A stretch of DNA of 64,000 nucleotides from Kitasatospora phosalacinea (GCF_000717185.1 NZ_JNYE01000008.1:1-64000), one strand, 5' to 3'; counted from the stretch's first letter, positions 27,051-36,518 are shown. The notes: generated by a model from the sequence alone, not told the origin. Program-made: numbers and translations.

Positions 27051-27246
27051 CGGCCCCGCTGCACCCACCGGGCCCCCGCAAGGGGGGTTGTGGCTGGCCC
27101 GGGTGGGTCGGCGGGGGTGCGTCCGCTTGGTACGGTGCAGGTCGACGTCGTGGGCGACCTGCCGAGGGTGGCGGGGGGCTGCGCGTGGTCCTGGTCGGTT
27201 GCGGGGACGTCCGTGCCGATTCCGATTCCTGGTGAGGAGCGCTGCC

Positions 27247-28020
27247 GTGCCCTTGGTCTCCGTGGTGATGCCGGTCCACAACTCGGTTGCCACCCTGGGT
27301 GCGTCGGTGCGGTCCGTACTCGCGCAGACGCACGCGGACGTGGAGCTGCTGGTCACCGACGACGGCTCCACCGACGGTTCCATGGACCTGCTGCAGGAGC
27401 TGGCCCGGCAGGACGGGCGGGTGCTCCCGGAGGCGGCGCCCGAGCAGGGGGGCGCGGCCAGGGCCCGCAACCTGGCCATGGCCCGGGCGCGCGGGGAGTA
27501 CGTGGCGTTCCTGGACAGCGACGACATGTGGCTCGCGGAGAAGCTGGAGCGGCAGTTGGCGTTCGCCGCCGAGGGCGACGCCCCGCTGACGTTCACCTCC
27601 TACTACAAGGTGGACGGCGACCACGCGGGCGAGGCGTGCGACTTCACGCCGAACGGGCGGGTGGTCGCGGCCCGGGCGCGCGTGACGTACCGGGACATGC
27701 TGGTGCAGGACCACATCGGGGCCCTGACCGCCATGTACGACCGCACGGCGCTGGGCACCAGGCTGATGCCGGACATGCCGAAGCGGCAGGACTACGCGCT
27801 GTGGCTGTCGATCATGCGGGACGGGCACCCGGCCCGGGGCCTGCAGGAGCCGCTGGCGGTCTACCGGTCCGGCCGGGCGGGTTCGCTCTCCTCGAACAAG
27901 TTGTCGCTGGTCAAGCACAACTGGGCGCTGTACCGCCGGCACGAGCAGCTCCCGCTGCTCCGGTCGACGCTGGCGCTGGCCGGGGCGACGGTGCACTCGG
28001 TGCGGAAGGCGCGCATCTGA
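27247..28020 (+). CDS. Family 2 glycosyltransferase
   Basis: 257 aa. GT-A fold: PLVSVVMPVHNSVATLGASVRSVLAQTHADVELLVTDDGSTDGS (2-45), GGAARARNLAMARARGEYVAFLDSDDMW (68-95) with the DxD metal-binding motif at 90-92, and KRQDYALWLSIMR as the probable catalytic base region. It transfers a sugar from a nucleotide sugar to an acceptor, perhaps a cell-surface polysaccharide. No transmembrane helix. GTG start with GAGGAG 8-13 bases upstream. No polysaccharide cluster surrounds it; it stands alone with a terminator. Confidence 0.9.
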   Translation: MPLVSVVMPVHNSVATLGASVRSVLAQTHADVELLVTDDGSTDGSMDLLQELARQDGRVLPEAAPEQGGAARARNLAMARARGEYVAFLDSDDMWLAEKLERQLAFAAEGDAPLTFTSYYKVDGDHAGEACDFTPNGRVVAARARVTYRDMLVQDHIGALTAMYDRTALGTRLMPDMPKRQDYALWLSIMRDGHPARGLQEPLAVYRSGRAGSLSSNKLSLVKHNWALYRRHEQLPLLRSTLALAGATVHSVRKARI

Positions 28021-28061
28021 CACCGGGCGCTCCCGGGCCGCGGACGCCGCCCCGCTGCGCA

Positions 28062-28091
28062 CGCCCGTACCGCACCGGTCGGGTACGGGCG
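28062..28091. terminator. Terminator hairpin
   Basis: CGCCCGTACC / GGTACGGGCG, 10-bp perfect stem, 10-nt loop, after the glycosyltransferase. Confidence 0.7.
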
Positions 28092-28140
28092 CGGCGCTGA
28101 GGCGGGGCGGAGGCGGGGGCGGGGCGGCCAGGGCGGCCCG

Positions 28141-28578
28141 TCAGGAGGTCGCGGAGGGCTTCGGGGTGCCTCGCTCGTCCGCCTTGATGTCGAAGTTGAC
28201 GTTCTTCCCGCTCACCGAGGTCACGGTGACGGTGACGCCCAGGGTGCTGCCGTCGTCCGCGGTGAGCTGGCAGCGCATGACGGTACCGACCTTGCCGAGC
28301 AGGTCGTCGGGGCAGACGACCTCGGGCTCGGGCTGCTTGGTGACCTGCGCGAGGCGCTGCGCCGCGAGCTTGCCCACCTTGTCGGCGGAGACCTTCGGCA
28401 GCGCGGCGTCACCGGCGGCCGCGTCGTCACCGGAGCTCCCGGTGCTCCCGGTGCTTCCGCTGGACTGCGTGGAGGTGGTGGTTCCCACGTGCACCTCCGC
28501 GGTGCAGCCCGCCAGGAGGGCTGTCGCGGCGGCCGCCACGGCGATGGCAACGGTCTTGGCACTGCGCACTGCGAACAC
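28141..28578 (-). CDS. DUF4333 lipoprotein
   Basis: 145 aa. A lipoprotein signal with lipobox LLAGC (Cys25) is followed by a Ser/Thr/Gly-rich linker. The DUF4333-like domain is VSADKVGKLAAQRLAQVTKQPEPEVVCPDDLLGKVGTVMRCQLTADDGSTLGVTVTV, with two conserved cysteines that probably form a disulfide. Such lipoproteins sit on the outer face of the membrane in actinobacteria and have no known function. GTG start with AGGAG upstream. Confidence 0.85.
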   Translation of the reverse strand: MFAVRSAKTVAIAVAAAATALLAGCTAEVHVGTTTSTQSSGSTGSTGSSGDDAAAGDAALPKVSADKVGKLAAQRLAQVTKQPEPEVVCPDDLLGKVGTVMRCQLTADDGSTLGVTVTVTSVSGKNVNFDIKADERGTPKPSATS

Positions 28579-28925
28579 TTCGGCTCCTGCTCTCCCCGTG
28601 TGCGCCGGGCCCGTGCGGAGCCCGACGGCCTGGACGAAAGCCGGAGCCTAGCACTCCGCCCGTCCCGGCCCCGAGGCCGCGGGGGCGCTGGGGGCGCAGC
28701 GGCGGCTGTCCGGATGCTGAGAAATCCGTCTCGCGGAGGCCACGGGCCGCCCGCCCGGGGGCGGAACCGAACCCCCGGCGGCGGACGGTTCACTGACGCT
28801 CCGTCAATTCGGAAAGGCGCCAACTCCCGCCGGACGGTGCGGCGCTGGCGATCATGGTCGGCGGGGCCGGGGCGGAGTGCGGCGGGGCCGGGGGCGGGGC
28901 GGGCGAGAAGGTCGTGTCACAAGCC
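28579..28925. other. Intergenic region without a gene
   Basis: GC-rich spacer between the divergent DUF4333 and LacI genes. It carries the DUF4333 promoter side; no convincing frame, hairpin pair or RNA was seen. Confidence 0.4.
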
Positions 28926-28955
28926 TTGACGGTCCACCGACCAGGCACCTACGGT
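28926..28955 (+). promoter_or_regulatory. Promoter of LacI-family gene
   Basis: TTGACG (28926-28931), 18-nt spacer, TACGGT (28950-28955), about 70 bp before the chosen start. Confidence 0.5.
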
Positions 28956-29023
28956 GCGGTCACCGATGGCCCCGGGCGGGTGGCCACCGTTTCCCCCACC
29001 CCGCGCAAGGAAGGGCGACCGCG

Positions 29024-30139
29024 TTGCCCGTGCACCCGCTCCCCCACCCCGTCGGTGCCCCCCGCCAGCCGGGCGGCACCCTCCCGTTCCCGACCCCCTG
29101 CCCGGACGGCAGTCCGGACGCGGCGAACGCACCGAACCCGGCGGACCCGGCGAGTACGCCGCCCGGGCCGACGCTGGCTCAGGTCGCCGCCCGGGCCGGC
29201 GTGTCCAGCGCCACCGCCTCCCGGGTGCTGAACCGGTCCGCGCCGGTGTCCGCGGAGATCGCCGCGCGCGTGGAGCGCGCGGCCCGCGAGTTGAGCTACG
29301 TCCGCCGCCGGGCGCCCGCGGCGACGGCCCGGGACACCGGGGCGATCGCCGTGGTGGCGTTCGCGGACGTGCTGCGCTTCCACGCCGACCCGTTCCCGGT
29401 GCGGCTGCTCGCGGGCGCGCAACGGGTCGTCCCGGACCGGGAGTTGGTGGTGCTGACCGCGGGCCCGGGCCCGGCCCGGCCGTCGCTGGTGCGCTACCTG
29501 TGCGGCGGGCACGTGGACGGCGTGCTGCTGGTCGGACGGTGGGGCGATCCCGCGCTGCCGGGGCTGCTGCAGGCCGCGGGCGTGCCGGTGGTGTCGCTGG
29601 GCCGGCCGCCGCAGTCGCAGCGCCTGGCGCACGTGGACGCCGACAACCTGAGCGGCGCCCGCGCCGCCGTGAACCTGCTGCACCGGGCCGGGCGGCGGCG
29701 GATCGCCACCATCGCCGGCCCGCCCGACACCGCCGCGGGCGCCGACCGGCTGGCCGGCTACCGGCGGGCGATGGCCGACCAGGGCGACCCGACCCGCTGT
29801 GCGGTGGCGTACGGCGACTTCGGGTCGCGCTCCGGTGAGCACGCGATGCTCCGGCTGCTCGACCAGTACCCGGACGTGGACGCGGTGTTCGCCGCCTCGG
29901 ACGCGATGGCGATGGGCGCGCTGCGGGCGCTGCACCGGCTCGGGCGGCGGGTGCCGGACGACGTGGCGGTGATCGGCTTCGACGACTCCCCCGCCGCCGC
30001 GACGGCCCGGCCGGGGCTGACCACCGTCCGCCAGCCGGTCGAGGACCTGGGCGCCCGGGCGGTGGAACTGCTCCAGGACCCGGTGCCGGGCCGTGCGGTG
30101 GTGCTGCCGACCCACCTGGTGGTGCGCCAGTCCTGCTGA
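29024..30139 (+). CDS. LacI-family transcriptional regulator
   Basis: 371 aa from TTG 29024, which has AAGGAAGGG 8 bases upstream; GTG 29030 is the alternative. An unusual Pro-rich stretch of about 45 residues precedes the HTH TLAQVAARAGVSSATASRVLNRSAPVS, whose hinge helix is followed by a degenerate linker. The sugar-binding domain includes DGVLLVGRWGD, VVSLGRPP, VDADNLSGARAAVNLL, DAVFAASDAMAMGALRALHRLGRRVPDDVAVIGFDDSP and TTVRQPVEDLGARAVELL. It should repress a sugar-use operon, but no transporter or hydrolase adjoins, so the target is elsewhere. Confidence 0.88.
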   Translation: MPVHPLPHPVGAPRQPGGTLPFPTPCPDGSPDAANAPNPADPASTPPGPTLAQVAARAGVSSATASRVLNRSAPVSAEIAARVERAARELSYVRRRAPAATARDTGAIAVVAFADVLRFHADPFPVRLLAGAQRVVPDRELVVLTAGPGPARPSLVRYLCGGHVDGVLLVGRWGDPALPGLLQAAGVPVVSLGRPPQSQRLAHVDADNLSGARAAVNLLHRAGRRRIATIAGPPDTAAGADRLAGYRRAMADQGDPTRCAVAYGDFGSRSGEHAMLRLLDQYPDVDAVFAASDAMAMGALRALHRLGRRVPDDVAVIGFDDSPAAATARPGLTTVRQPVEDLGARAVELLQDPVPGRAVVLPTHLVVRQSC

Positions 30140-30228
30140 CGGCCGCTCCTCCCCTCCCGCCCGGCGGCCACCGCGGCCGCCGGGCGATCCGCCCGTGCGG
30201 GAAGCGAGTTGGAGGTTCCGTGGAGGCC

Positions 30229-30251
30229 GCCCGGCCGCCGGGCGGCCGGGC
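30229..30251. terminator. Terminator hairpin
   Basis: GCCCGGCCGCC-G-GGCGGCCGGGC, 11-bp perfect stem after the LacI-family gene. Confidence 0.65.
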
Positions 30252-30319
30252 TAGGGTCGTTGGCCAATGCACCCGTTCGCACCGGCGCGCGCGGGGCAGG
30301 TCGGAGGGGAGTGCCGCCG

Positions 30320-32143
30320 ATGGCCCGGTACGACGTGATGGCGCTCGACGCCACGGGGGTGGTGCACGGCCACCGCACCGACACCGTGCTGCCCGACGTG
30401 GCCCGGATGGGCGCGTTCGGCGACGAGCACGGGGCCCCGTACGTGGAGGTGATGCACGAGGACGGGCAGATGGTGTTCGGCCGCGACGGCGGCGGCCGCT
30501 GGCACCTGCTGTGCGACGAGGTCGACCGGCGGGCCGCGGAGGAGGTGCTGCTCTGGTTCGAGCTGCTGCACCACTACCCCGGCCCGGGCCGCGACGACCC
30601 CGACCACCCGCTGGCCGGGGAGCCCCCGGCGGGCACCCGCGGCGAGCTGGAGCGGACGGAGGCGCTGCGGCTGGTCGCCGAGCGGATCGCGGCCACCGGC
30701 GCCGACTACCCGGTGGACGCGCTGGTCGCGGAGCGCTTCCCCGGCGGCTGGTCGGTGTACGCGCCGGTGGAGGTCGACGACAGCGACCCGACGGCGTTCC
30801 TGGAGTCCCTGCCGGTGGGCCGCTCGGTGTTCCTGGTCGGCGACCTGGGGCGGATCCGCGAGGCCACCACCTCGCTGCCGCCGAACGTGCTGCGCGAGCG
30901 CTTCCGCGCCGAGGAGGCGTTCATCCGCCGGGTGCCGGAGGAGGAGTCGCTCCGGGACGAGGAGGCCGACCTGTGGGCGGCGGCCACCGAGCCCCCGGGC
31001 GGGCCGGTCGCGCCGCCCACCTCGTTCACCGTGGTGAACCAGCCCTCCGAGACGACCCTCGTCAAGCGGGCCGCCGGGCTGCTCGACCCGATCGTGCAGC
31101 AACTCGCCCAACTCGGCCCGAAGGGCTGGGAGAGCCTCACCGCCGTCTTCTCCTGCACCGTCGGCGCCGAGGTCGCCCGGCTGAGCTTCCGGCGCGGCAA
31201 CCGGGAGACCGCGGTCCGCGTCCCGGAGAAGCTGGCGATCCTGGTGCGGCGCCAGCGCCACCTGGCCACCCGGACGGCCGACGGGCCCTGGTACCGGCTG
31301 CTGGTGGAGGCCGACGCGGGGCTGAGCTTCGGCTGCGTGCTGGTCGACTACGACTACGGGGACGAGCCGCTGCCCGCCGACCACCTGCTGCCCGCCGTCC
31401 ACTACCGCGAGGACCTGTTCGCCTACCCGCGCCCCACCGTCCCCGACTGGCTGACCCGCCACCTGGCCGCGGACCGGCCGAAGCCCGCCCCCGCACCGAA
31501 GCCTGCGCCCGCCCCCGCACCGAAACCGCAGGCGCAAGCACAGCCGCAGCCGCAGGCGCCCCGCGTGGTCCTGGAGTCCCGGCGCCTGTACGCCGACACC
31601 TCCCGGATCACCCACGGCCAGGAGACGCTGGCGCTCGACGACATCGAGTGGGTCTGCTACTCGGTGGCCCGGACCGTCACCCACCGCTTCCTCTGGCCGA
31701 GTTCGCACGAGACGACGTACACCTTCGGGGCGGGGCCGAGCCGCAAGCTGAACCACCTGCCCTTCACGGTGTTCGGGCGCAACGCCCAGCCGCCGCGGGA
31801 GTGGACGGCGCTGGTCGACCTCGTCCAGCAGCACGTCGAACCGCGGCTGCTGGAGCGGTACTTCGAGCGGGTCGCGGCCGGGGAGGCGGTGCTGCTCGGC
31901 GCGCTGCAGGTGGACCGGGACGGGGTGGGGGCGCACGTCCAGGGCGACCGGCGCGGGCCCCGGCGGGAGATCGCCTGGGCGGCGCTGGCCCCGGTCCGGG
32001 TGGAGAACGGCGCCGTGTGGCTGTACCGGACCGGCGAGCGGACGGAGACGATCCAGGTCCCGCTGGGTCAGGCGAACGCGGTGCTGCTGCCGACGCTGCT
32101 CCCGGCACTGGCCCGGCTGTTCACCGGCCGCCCGCCCGGCTGA
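30320..32143 (+). CDS. Large multidomain protein, central part immunity-like (YezG/DUF600-like)
   Basis: 607 aa, no signal or membrane segment, so cytoplasmic. Part 1 (1-225): unknown, with WHLLCDEVDRRAAEEVLLWFELLHHYP. Part 2 (about 235-382): SETTLVKRAAGLLDPIVQQLAQLGPKGWESLTAVFSCTVGAEVARLSF ... PWYRLLVEADAGLSFGCVLVDYDYGDEP, recalling YezG-type immunity proteins of polymorphic toxins. A linker rich in KPAPAPAP and QAQPQ (387-413) follows. Part 3 (415-607): ESRRLYADTSRITHGQETLALDDIEWVCYS ... SRKLNHLPFTVFG, like a PH-type barrel. A multi-module immunity or sensor protein is possible; no toxin gene adjoins. ATG start with GGAGGGGAG upstream. Confidence 0.5.
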   Translation: MARYDVMALDATGVVHGHRTDTVLPDVARMGAFGDEHGAPYVEVMHEDGQMVFGRDGGGRWHLLCDEVDRRAAEEVLLWFELLHHYPGPGRDDPDHPLAGEPPAGTRGELERTEALRLVAERIAATGADYPVDALVAERFPGGWSVYAPVEVDDSDPTAFLESLPVGRSVFLVGDLGRIREATTSLPPNVLRERFRAEEAFIRRVPEEESLRDEEADLWAAATEPPGGPVAPPTSFTVVNQPSETTLVKRAAGLLDPIVQQLAQLGPKGWESLTAVFSCTVGAEVARLSFRRGNRETAVRVPEKLAILVRRQRHLATRTADGPWYRLLVEADAGLSFGCVLVDYDYGDEPLPADHLLPAVHYREDLFAYPRPTVPDWLTRHLAADRPKPAPAPKPAPAPAPKPQAQAQPQPQAPRVVLESRRLYADTSRITHGQETLALDDIEWVCYSVARTVTHRFLWPSSHETTYTFGAGPSRKLNHLPFTVFGRNAQPPREWTALVDLVQQHVEPRLLERYFERVAAGEAVLLGALQVDRDGVGAHVQGDRRGPRREIAWAALAPVRVENGAVWLYRTGERTETIQVPLGQANAVLLPTLLPALARLFTGRPPG

Positions 32144-32228
32144 CGGACCGGCCTGACGGGCCGCCACCACCCCGCCGTCCGGGCCGGTTCACACCGGGCG
32201 GCGGGCACTGGTACAAGCGGGCGGCGGA

Positions 32229-32347
32229 CTGTCGAACGACTGTCGAATACGCCCCTGACGGGGTGTCGGGCGGGGCCGCCGCGCATGTCGCACGCAGGCG
32301 AAAGAGCTGTCGAATATCTGTCGAACGGAGGGCCGCGAAAGGTTTCG
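32229..32347. promoter_or_regulatory. GH74 control region: paired CTGTCGAA repeats and CGAAAGGTTTCG dyad
   Basis: CTGTCGAA occurs at 32229, 32240, 32307 and 32318, i.e. two pairs of direct repeats with exactly 11-bp spacing and 78 bp between pairs. A dyad CGAAA-GG-TTTCG follows at 32336-32347. All lie 175-295 bp upstream of the xyloglucanase start in otherwise non-coding DNA (32144-32522). Direct repeats at one helical turn suit a response regulator dimer; the dyad suits a LacI-type xylan regulator. Confidence 0.6.
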
Positions 32348-32522
32348 ACGGGGCGTCAAGCACCCCGTGCGGAGGGGTTTTCGGGGGTGCGGGCCATGTA
32401 ACTTTCACCGCGGGCGCGGCACTGACCTGCGATTTTACACGCTCGCGAAACGGGGTCGTTGTCGGGCGGGTGGACCGGGCCGGTTTTCTGGTCCCCCCAC
32501 CCGTGACCTAGGAGAGTCCCCC

Positions 32523-35351
32523 ATGACCCCTGTGCCCCTGGAGCGCCGGGCCGCCTCGCGGCCCCCGGTGCGCGGACGCCGGCCGGTGCTGGCGACGGTG
32601 GCCGCCGCAGCCGCCCTCGCCGCCTGCGCGGCGACCGCGGTGCTGCCCCAGCTGTCGGCCAGCGCCGCCGAGTCGACGACCGCGGCGAGCCAGTCGTACA
32701 CCTGGAACAACGTGCAGATCGGCGGTGGCGGGTTCATCCCCGGCATCGTCTTCAACCAGGGGCAGAAGGGCCTGGTGTACGCCCGCACCGACATCGGCGG
32801 CGCGTACCGGCAGGACCCGACCACCAAGCAGTGGATCCCGCTGCTGGACTCGCTGGGCTGGGACGACTGGGGCCTGACCGGCGTGGCGAGCCTCGCCACC
32901 GACGCCAAGCAGCCGAACCGGGTCTACATCGCGGCGGGCACCTACACCAACAGCTGGGACCCGGCGAACGGCGCGATCCTGCGCTCCACCGACCAGGGCA
33001 AGACCTGGCAGCGCACCACCCTGCCGTTCAAGATCGGCGGCAACATGCCGGGCCGCGGCATGGGCGAGCGCCTGACCGTCGACCCGAACAACAGCGCGGT
33101 GCTGTGGTTCGGCGCGCCGAGCGGCAAGGGCCTGTGGCGCAGCGCCGACTACGGCGTGACCTGGTCGCAGGTGACGGCGTTCCCGGTGACCGGCACGTAC
33201 GCGCCGGACCCGTCCGACACCTCGGGCTACCAGAGCGACCCGCTGGGCGTGCTCTGGCAGGTCTACGACCAGGGCAGCGGCACCGTCAACGGCGTCACCA
33301 AGACCATGTACGTCGGCGTCGCGGACAAGCAGAACAGCGTCTACCGCTCGGACGACGGCGGCACGACCTGGACCAGGATCGGCAGCCAGCCGACCGGCTT
33401 CGTCCCGCACAAGGCCGTCCTGGACGCGTCCGGCAACCTGTTCGTCTCGTACTCGGACACCGGCGGCCCGTACGACGGCGGGCACGGCGACCTGTGGAAG
33501 TACGCGACGGGCACCGGCACCTGGACGAACGTCAGCCCGGTGCCGTCCTCGGACACCAGCAACAACTTCTTCGGCTACTCCGGCCTGAGCATCGACCGCC
33601 AGCACCCGAACGTGCTGATGGTGACGGGCTACAGCTCGTGGTGGCCGGACACCCAGATCTGGCGCTCGACCGACTCGGGCGCGACCTGGAAGCCGTTCTG
33701 GTCGTACAACGGGTACCCGACCCGGGTCGACCAGTACGGCATCGACATCTCCTCGGTGCCGTGGCTGACCTTCAACGCGAACGTCTCCGCGCCGGAGGAG
33801 TCGCCGAAGCTCGGCTGGATGACCGAGGCGCTGGAGATCGACCCGTTCGACTCGGACCGGATGATGTACGGCACCGGGGCGACGCTGTACGGCTCCTCGA
33901 ACCTGACCAACTTCGACAAGGGCACCAAGGTCGGCATCGCCCCCGTCGTCAAGGGCCTGGAGGAGACCGCGGTCAACGACCTGGTCTCGCCCCCCACCGG
34001 CGCGCCGCTGCTCAGCTCGCTGGGCGACCTCGGCGGGTTCAAGCACGACGACCTGACGAAGGTCCCGGCGAAGATCTTCTCGCAGCCGAACCTGACCTCC
34101 GGCACCTCGATGGACTTCGCCGAGGCCTCCCCGGCCAGCATGGTGCGGGTCGGCGAGACCGCGTCCGGCTCGACCGAGAAGCACATCGGCTTCTCGATGG
34201 ACGGCGGCGCCAACTGGTTCGCGGCCTCCTCCGAGCCGAGCGGCGTCACCGGCGGCGGACAGGTCGCGATCGCGGCCGACGGCTCGGCCACCGTGTGGAG
34301 CCCGAAGGGCACCGGCGTGTACCGCACCACCGGGACGGGCAGCTCCTGGACGGCCGCCACCGGCCTCCCGGCGGGCGCGAGCGTGCAGGCCGACCGGGTC
34401 GACCCGAAGACCTTCTACGGCTGGTCCGGCGGCACCTTCTACGTCTCCACCGACGCGGGCGCCACCTTCACCGCCAAGGCGAGCGGCCTGCCCACCGAAT
34501 CGGTGCGCTTCAAGGCCGTCCCCGGCACCAAGGGCGACATCTGGCTGGCCGGCGGCACCGCCACCACCAGCTACGGCCTGTGGCACTCCACCAACGGCGG
34601 CACGACCTTCACCAAGCAGGCGGGCGTCGACCAGGCCGACAACATCGGCTTCGGCAAGGCCGCCCCCGGCAAGACCTACCCGGCGATGTACACCTCCGCG
34701 AAGATCGGCGGCGTGCGCGGCCTGTACCGCTCCGACGACGCGGGCGCCAGCTGGGTCCGGATCAACGACGACGCCCACCAGTGGGGCTGGACCGGCGGCG
34801 CGATCACCGGCGACCCGCGGATCTACGGCCGGGTCTACGTCGGCACCAACGGCCGCGGCATCATGTACGGCGACACGGCGGGCGGCGTCTCGCCCTCCCC
34901 GAGCGCGAGCACCTCGTCCTCCGCCTCGCCGTCCCCGTCGACCTCGACCTCCCCGTCCTCGTCGCCGTCCTCGTCGCCCTCCTCCTCGCCGTCCTCGTCC
35001 CCGTCCTCGTCGCCGTCCGGCGCCTCCTCCTGCGAGATCACCTACGCGGTGAGCAGCCAGTGGGGCGGCGGCTTCGGCGCCAACGTCACGGTCGCGAACA
35101 AGGGCACCACGGCGGTCAACGGCTGGACGGTCAAGTGGGCCTTCCCGAGCGGGCAGACCGTCACCTCGCTCTGGAACGGCACCGTCTCCCAGAGCGGCGC
35201 GCAGGTGACCGTCACCGACGTGGGCTACAACAAGGCCATCGCGCCCGGCGGTTCCACCTCCTTCGGCTTCAACGGCAGCTGGAGCAGCGCGAACACCGCC
35301 CCGACCGCGTTCACCCTGAACGGCACCGCGTGCACCGTGAAGACCGGCTGA
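32523..35351 (+). CDS. Secreted GH74 xyloglucanase with CBM2
   Basis: 942 aa. Signal peptide about 1-49 (ASA-AES cut). Two seven-bladed propellers of the GH74 family contain repeated sialidase-like Asp boxes (SADYGVTWSQ, SDDGGTTWTR, STDSGATWKP, SDDAGASWVR). YARTDIGGAYR (86-96, D90) and GTSMDFAEASP carry the two conserved aspartates I take as catalytic. A Ser/Pro/Thr linker (SPSSSPSSS...) joins a C-terminal CBM2, SCEITYAVSSQWGGGFGANVTV ... GTACTVKTG, for cellulose anchoring. It hydrolyses the glucan backbone of xyloglucan outside the cell. ATG start with AGGAGAG upstream. Confidence 0.95.
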   Translation: MTPVPLERRAASRPPVRGRRPVLATVAAAAALAACAATAVLPQLSASAAESTTAASQSYTWNNVQIGGGGFIPGIVFNQGQKGLVYARTDIGGAYRQDPTTKQWIPLLDSLGWDDWGLTGVASLATDAKQPNRVYIAAGTYTNSWDPANGAILRSTDQGKTWQRTTLPFKIGGNMPGRGMGERLTVDPNNSAVLWFGAPSGKGLWRSADYGVTWSQVTAFPVTGTYAPDPSDTSGYQSDPLGVLWQVYDQGSGTVNGVTKTMYVGVADKQNSVYRSDDGGTTWTRIGSQPTGFVPHKAVLDASGNLFVSYSDTGGPYDGGHGDLWKYATGTGTWTNVSPVPSSDTSNNFFGYSGLSIDRQHPNVLMVTGYSSWWPDTQIWRSTDSGATWKPFWSYNGYPTRVDQYGIDISSVPWLTFNANVSAPEESPKLGWMTEALEIDPFDSDRMMYGTGATLYGSSNLTNFDKGTKVGIAPVVKGLEETAVNDLVSPPTGAPLLSSLGDLGGFKHDDLTKVPAKIFSQPNLTSGTSMDFAEASPASMVRVGETASGSTEKHIGFSMDGGANWFAASSEPSGVTGGGQVAIAADGSATVWSPKGTGVYRTTGTGSSWTAATGLPAGASVQADRVDPKTFYGWSGGTFYVSTDAGATFTAKASGLPTESVRFKAVPGTKGDIWLAGGTATTSYGLWHSTNGGTTFTKQAGVDQADNIGFGKAAPGKTYPAMYTSAKIGGVRGLYRSDDAGASWVRINDDAHQWGWTGGAITGDPRIYGRVYVGTNGRGIMYGDTAGGVSPSPSASTSSSASPSPSTSTSPSSSPSSSPSSSPSSSPSSSPSGASSCEITYAVSSQWGGGFGANVTVANKGTTAVNGWTVKWAFPSGQTVTSLWNGTVSQSGAQVTVTDVGYNKAIAPGGSTSFGFNGSWSSANTAPTAFTLNGTACTVKTG

Positions 35352-35418
35352 CGCGCTGACCGACTCGTCGCCCCCGCCCGGGTTCGTCCGGGGCCGGTCG
35401 GGGGCGGCGGCACCACGG

Positions 35419-35465
35419 CGGAGCCCGGGTCGCCCATGTCTCGTGGGGAGGCGGCCCGGGCTCCG
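35419..35465. terminator. Hairpin after GH74 gene
   Basis: CGGAGCCCGGG (35419) pairs with CCCGGGCTCCG (ending 35465) around a 25-nt loop with its own short stem. Confidence 0.55.
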
Positions 35466-35535
35466 TCGCGCCCCGGGCCCCGCGCACCCGGAAAAAGCGG
35501 TGCCCTCCCGGCGGACCGCGTGCTGTACTCGCCGC

Positions 35536-36351
35536 ATGACGGACGGCGGTGCGAGGGACGACGGCGGCACGGGAGAGGGTGACGGCGGTACGGGAGGGGG
35601 CGGCGGTACGGGAGGGAGCGGCGGCGGGCGGATGCGGCTGCGGGTGACCGGCCACCCGGTGGCCGACGGATCGCGGCTCGGCCGGGTGCTGGACACCGGG
35701 CCGATGCTCCGCCGCACCTTCTTCCACCCGCCCGACCTCTGGGTCGGGTACCTGTACGCGAACCGCGCCGACCTGCTGCGCCTCGGCGCCCTGTTCCGGG
35801 TCGCCGCGAGCAGTCCGCACAGCGCGGTGCACGTCCCGGCCGCACCGGGCCCCGGCCCGCTGGACGCCCGGGCGACACCCCTGCTGGTGGCCCGCGAGGA
35901 CACCGGCCTGCGTCCGTCCGACTGGCCCGCGCTGCGCCGCGGGATGCGCCGCGGCGGCACTCCCCTGACGGTGACCGCCCCGGCGCCGCGTTCCGCCGAC
36001 CGCCCCGACCGGGTGCAGCGCCTGTCCGAGCGCCACCCCGCCCGGCTCGCCGAGCACGCCGGGGCGTGCTTCGTCCTGGCCCGGCCGGAGCTGCTGTTCT
36101 GGCTCGGCGACTCGCTGACCGCCGCCGGGGAGGCCGTCGCCGGGGACCCCGGGATCCACCGCCGCGGCGAGAGCTTCCTCCAGGACCTGGTGGGCTTCTT
36201 CGCCACGGGTCGCCCCGACGACCCGATGCACGCGCTGTGCCTGGTCGCCGCCGACCCGATCTTCCACCGGGCCCGCTGGCAGCGGCAGCAGCGACGTGCC
36301 GGAGGGGCGGGCCGGAGGGGCGGGCCGTCTCAGCCGGTGAGGGTCCGGTGA
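35536..36351 (+). CDS. Hypothetical protein
   Basis: 271 aa from ATG 35536, apparently leaderless (TGTACT 6-11 bases before). The first 30 residues are Gly/Thr/Asp low complexity from a 15-bp DNA repeat; ATG 35631 (MRLRVTGHPV) is an alternative start without that tail. The rest is a soluble, Arg-rich globular protein: LRRTFFHPPDLWVGYLYANRADLLRLGALFRVAA, CFVLARPELLFWLGDSLTAAGEAVAGDPGIHRRGESFLQDLVGFFATG. I recognise no domain. It converges on the MFS gene and its stop-codon repeats. Confidence 0.6.
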   Translation: MTDGGARDDGGTGEGDGGTGGGGGTGGSGGGRMRLRVTGHPVADGSRLGRVLDTGPMLRRTFFHPPDLWVGYLYANRADLLRLGALFRVAASSPHSAVHVPAAPGPGPLDARATPLLVAREDTGLRPSDWPALRRGMRRGGTPLTVTAPAPRSADRPDRVQRLSERHPARLAEHAGACFVLARPELLFWLGDSLTAAGEAVAGDPGIHRRGESFLQDLVGFFATGRPDDPMHALCLVAADPIFHRARWQRQQRRAGGAGRRGGPSQPVRVR

Positions 36352-36440
36352 GGGTGGTGCCGAGCCGCGGGGTCGGGCCGTGCCGGTGGAAGACGTTCGG
36401 CACGTAGCCGTTCCGGCAGGGCCCGCACGAGTCCTGCGCC

Positions 36441-36518
36441 GGGTCAGGGGCCCGGGCCGGGTCAGGGGCCCGGGCCGGGTCAGGGGCCCGGGGCGGGTCA
36501 GGGGCCCGGGGTGGGTCA
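36441..36518. repeat. 18-bp tandem repeats reiterating the MFS stop codon
   Basis: Units GGGTCAGGGGCCCGGGCC begin at 36441, 36459, 36477, 36495 and 36513 (the last partial). On the minus strand each carries TGA in the MFS gene frame (36516-36518 is the used stop, then 36498, 36480, 36462, 36444). Confidence 0.85.
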
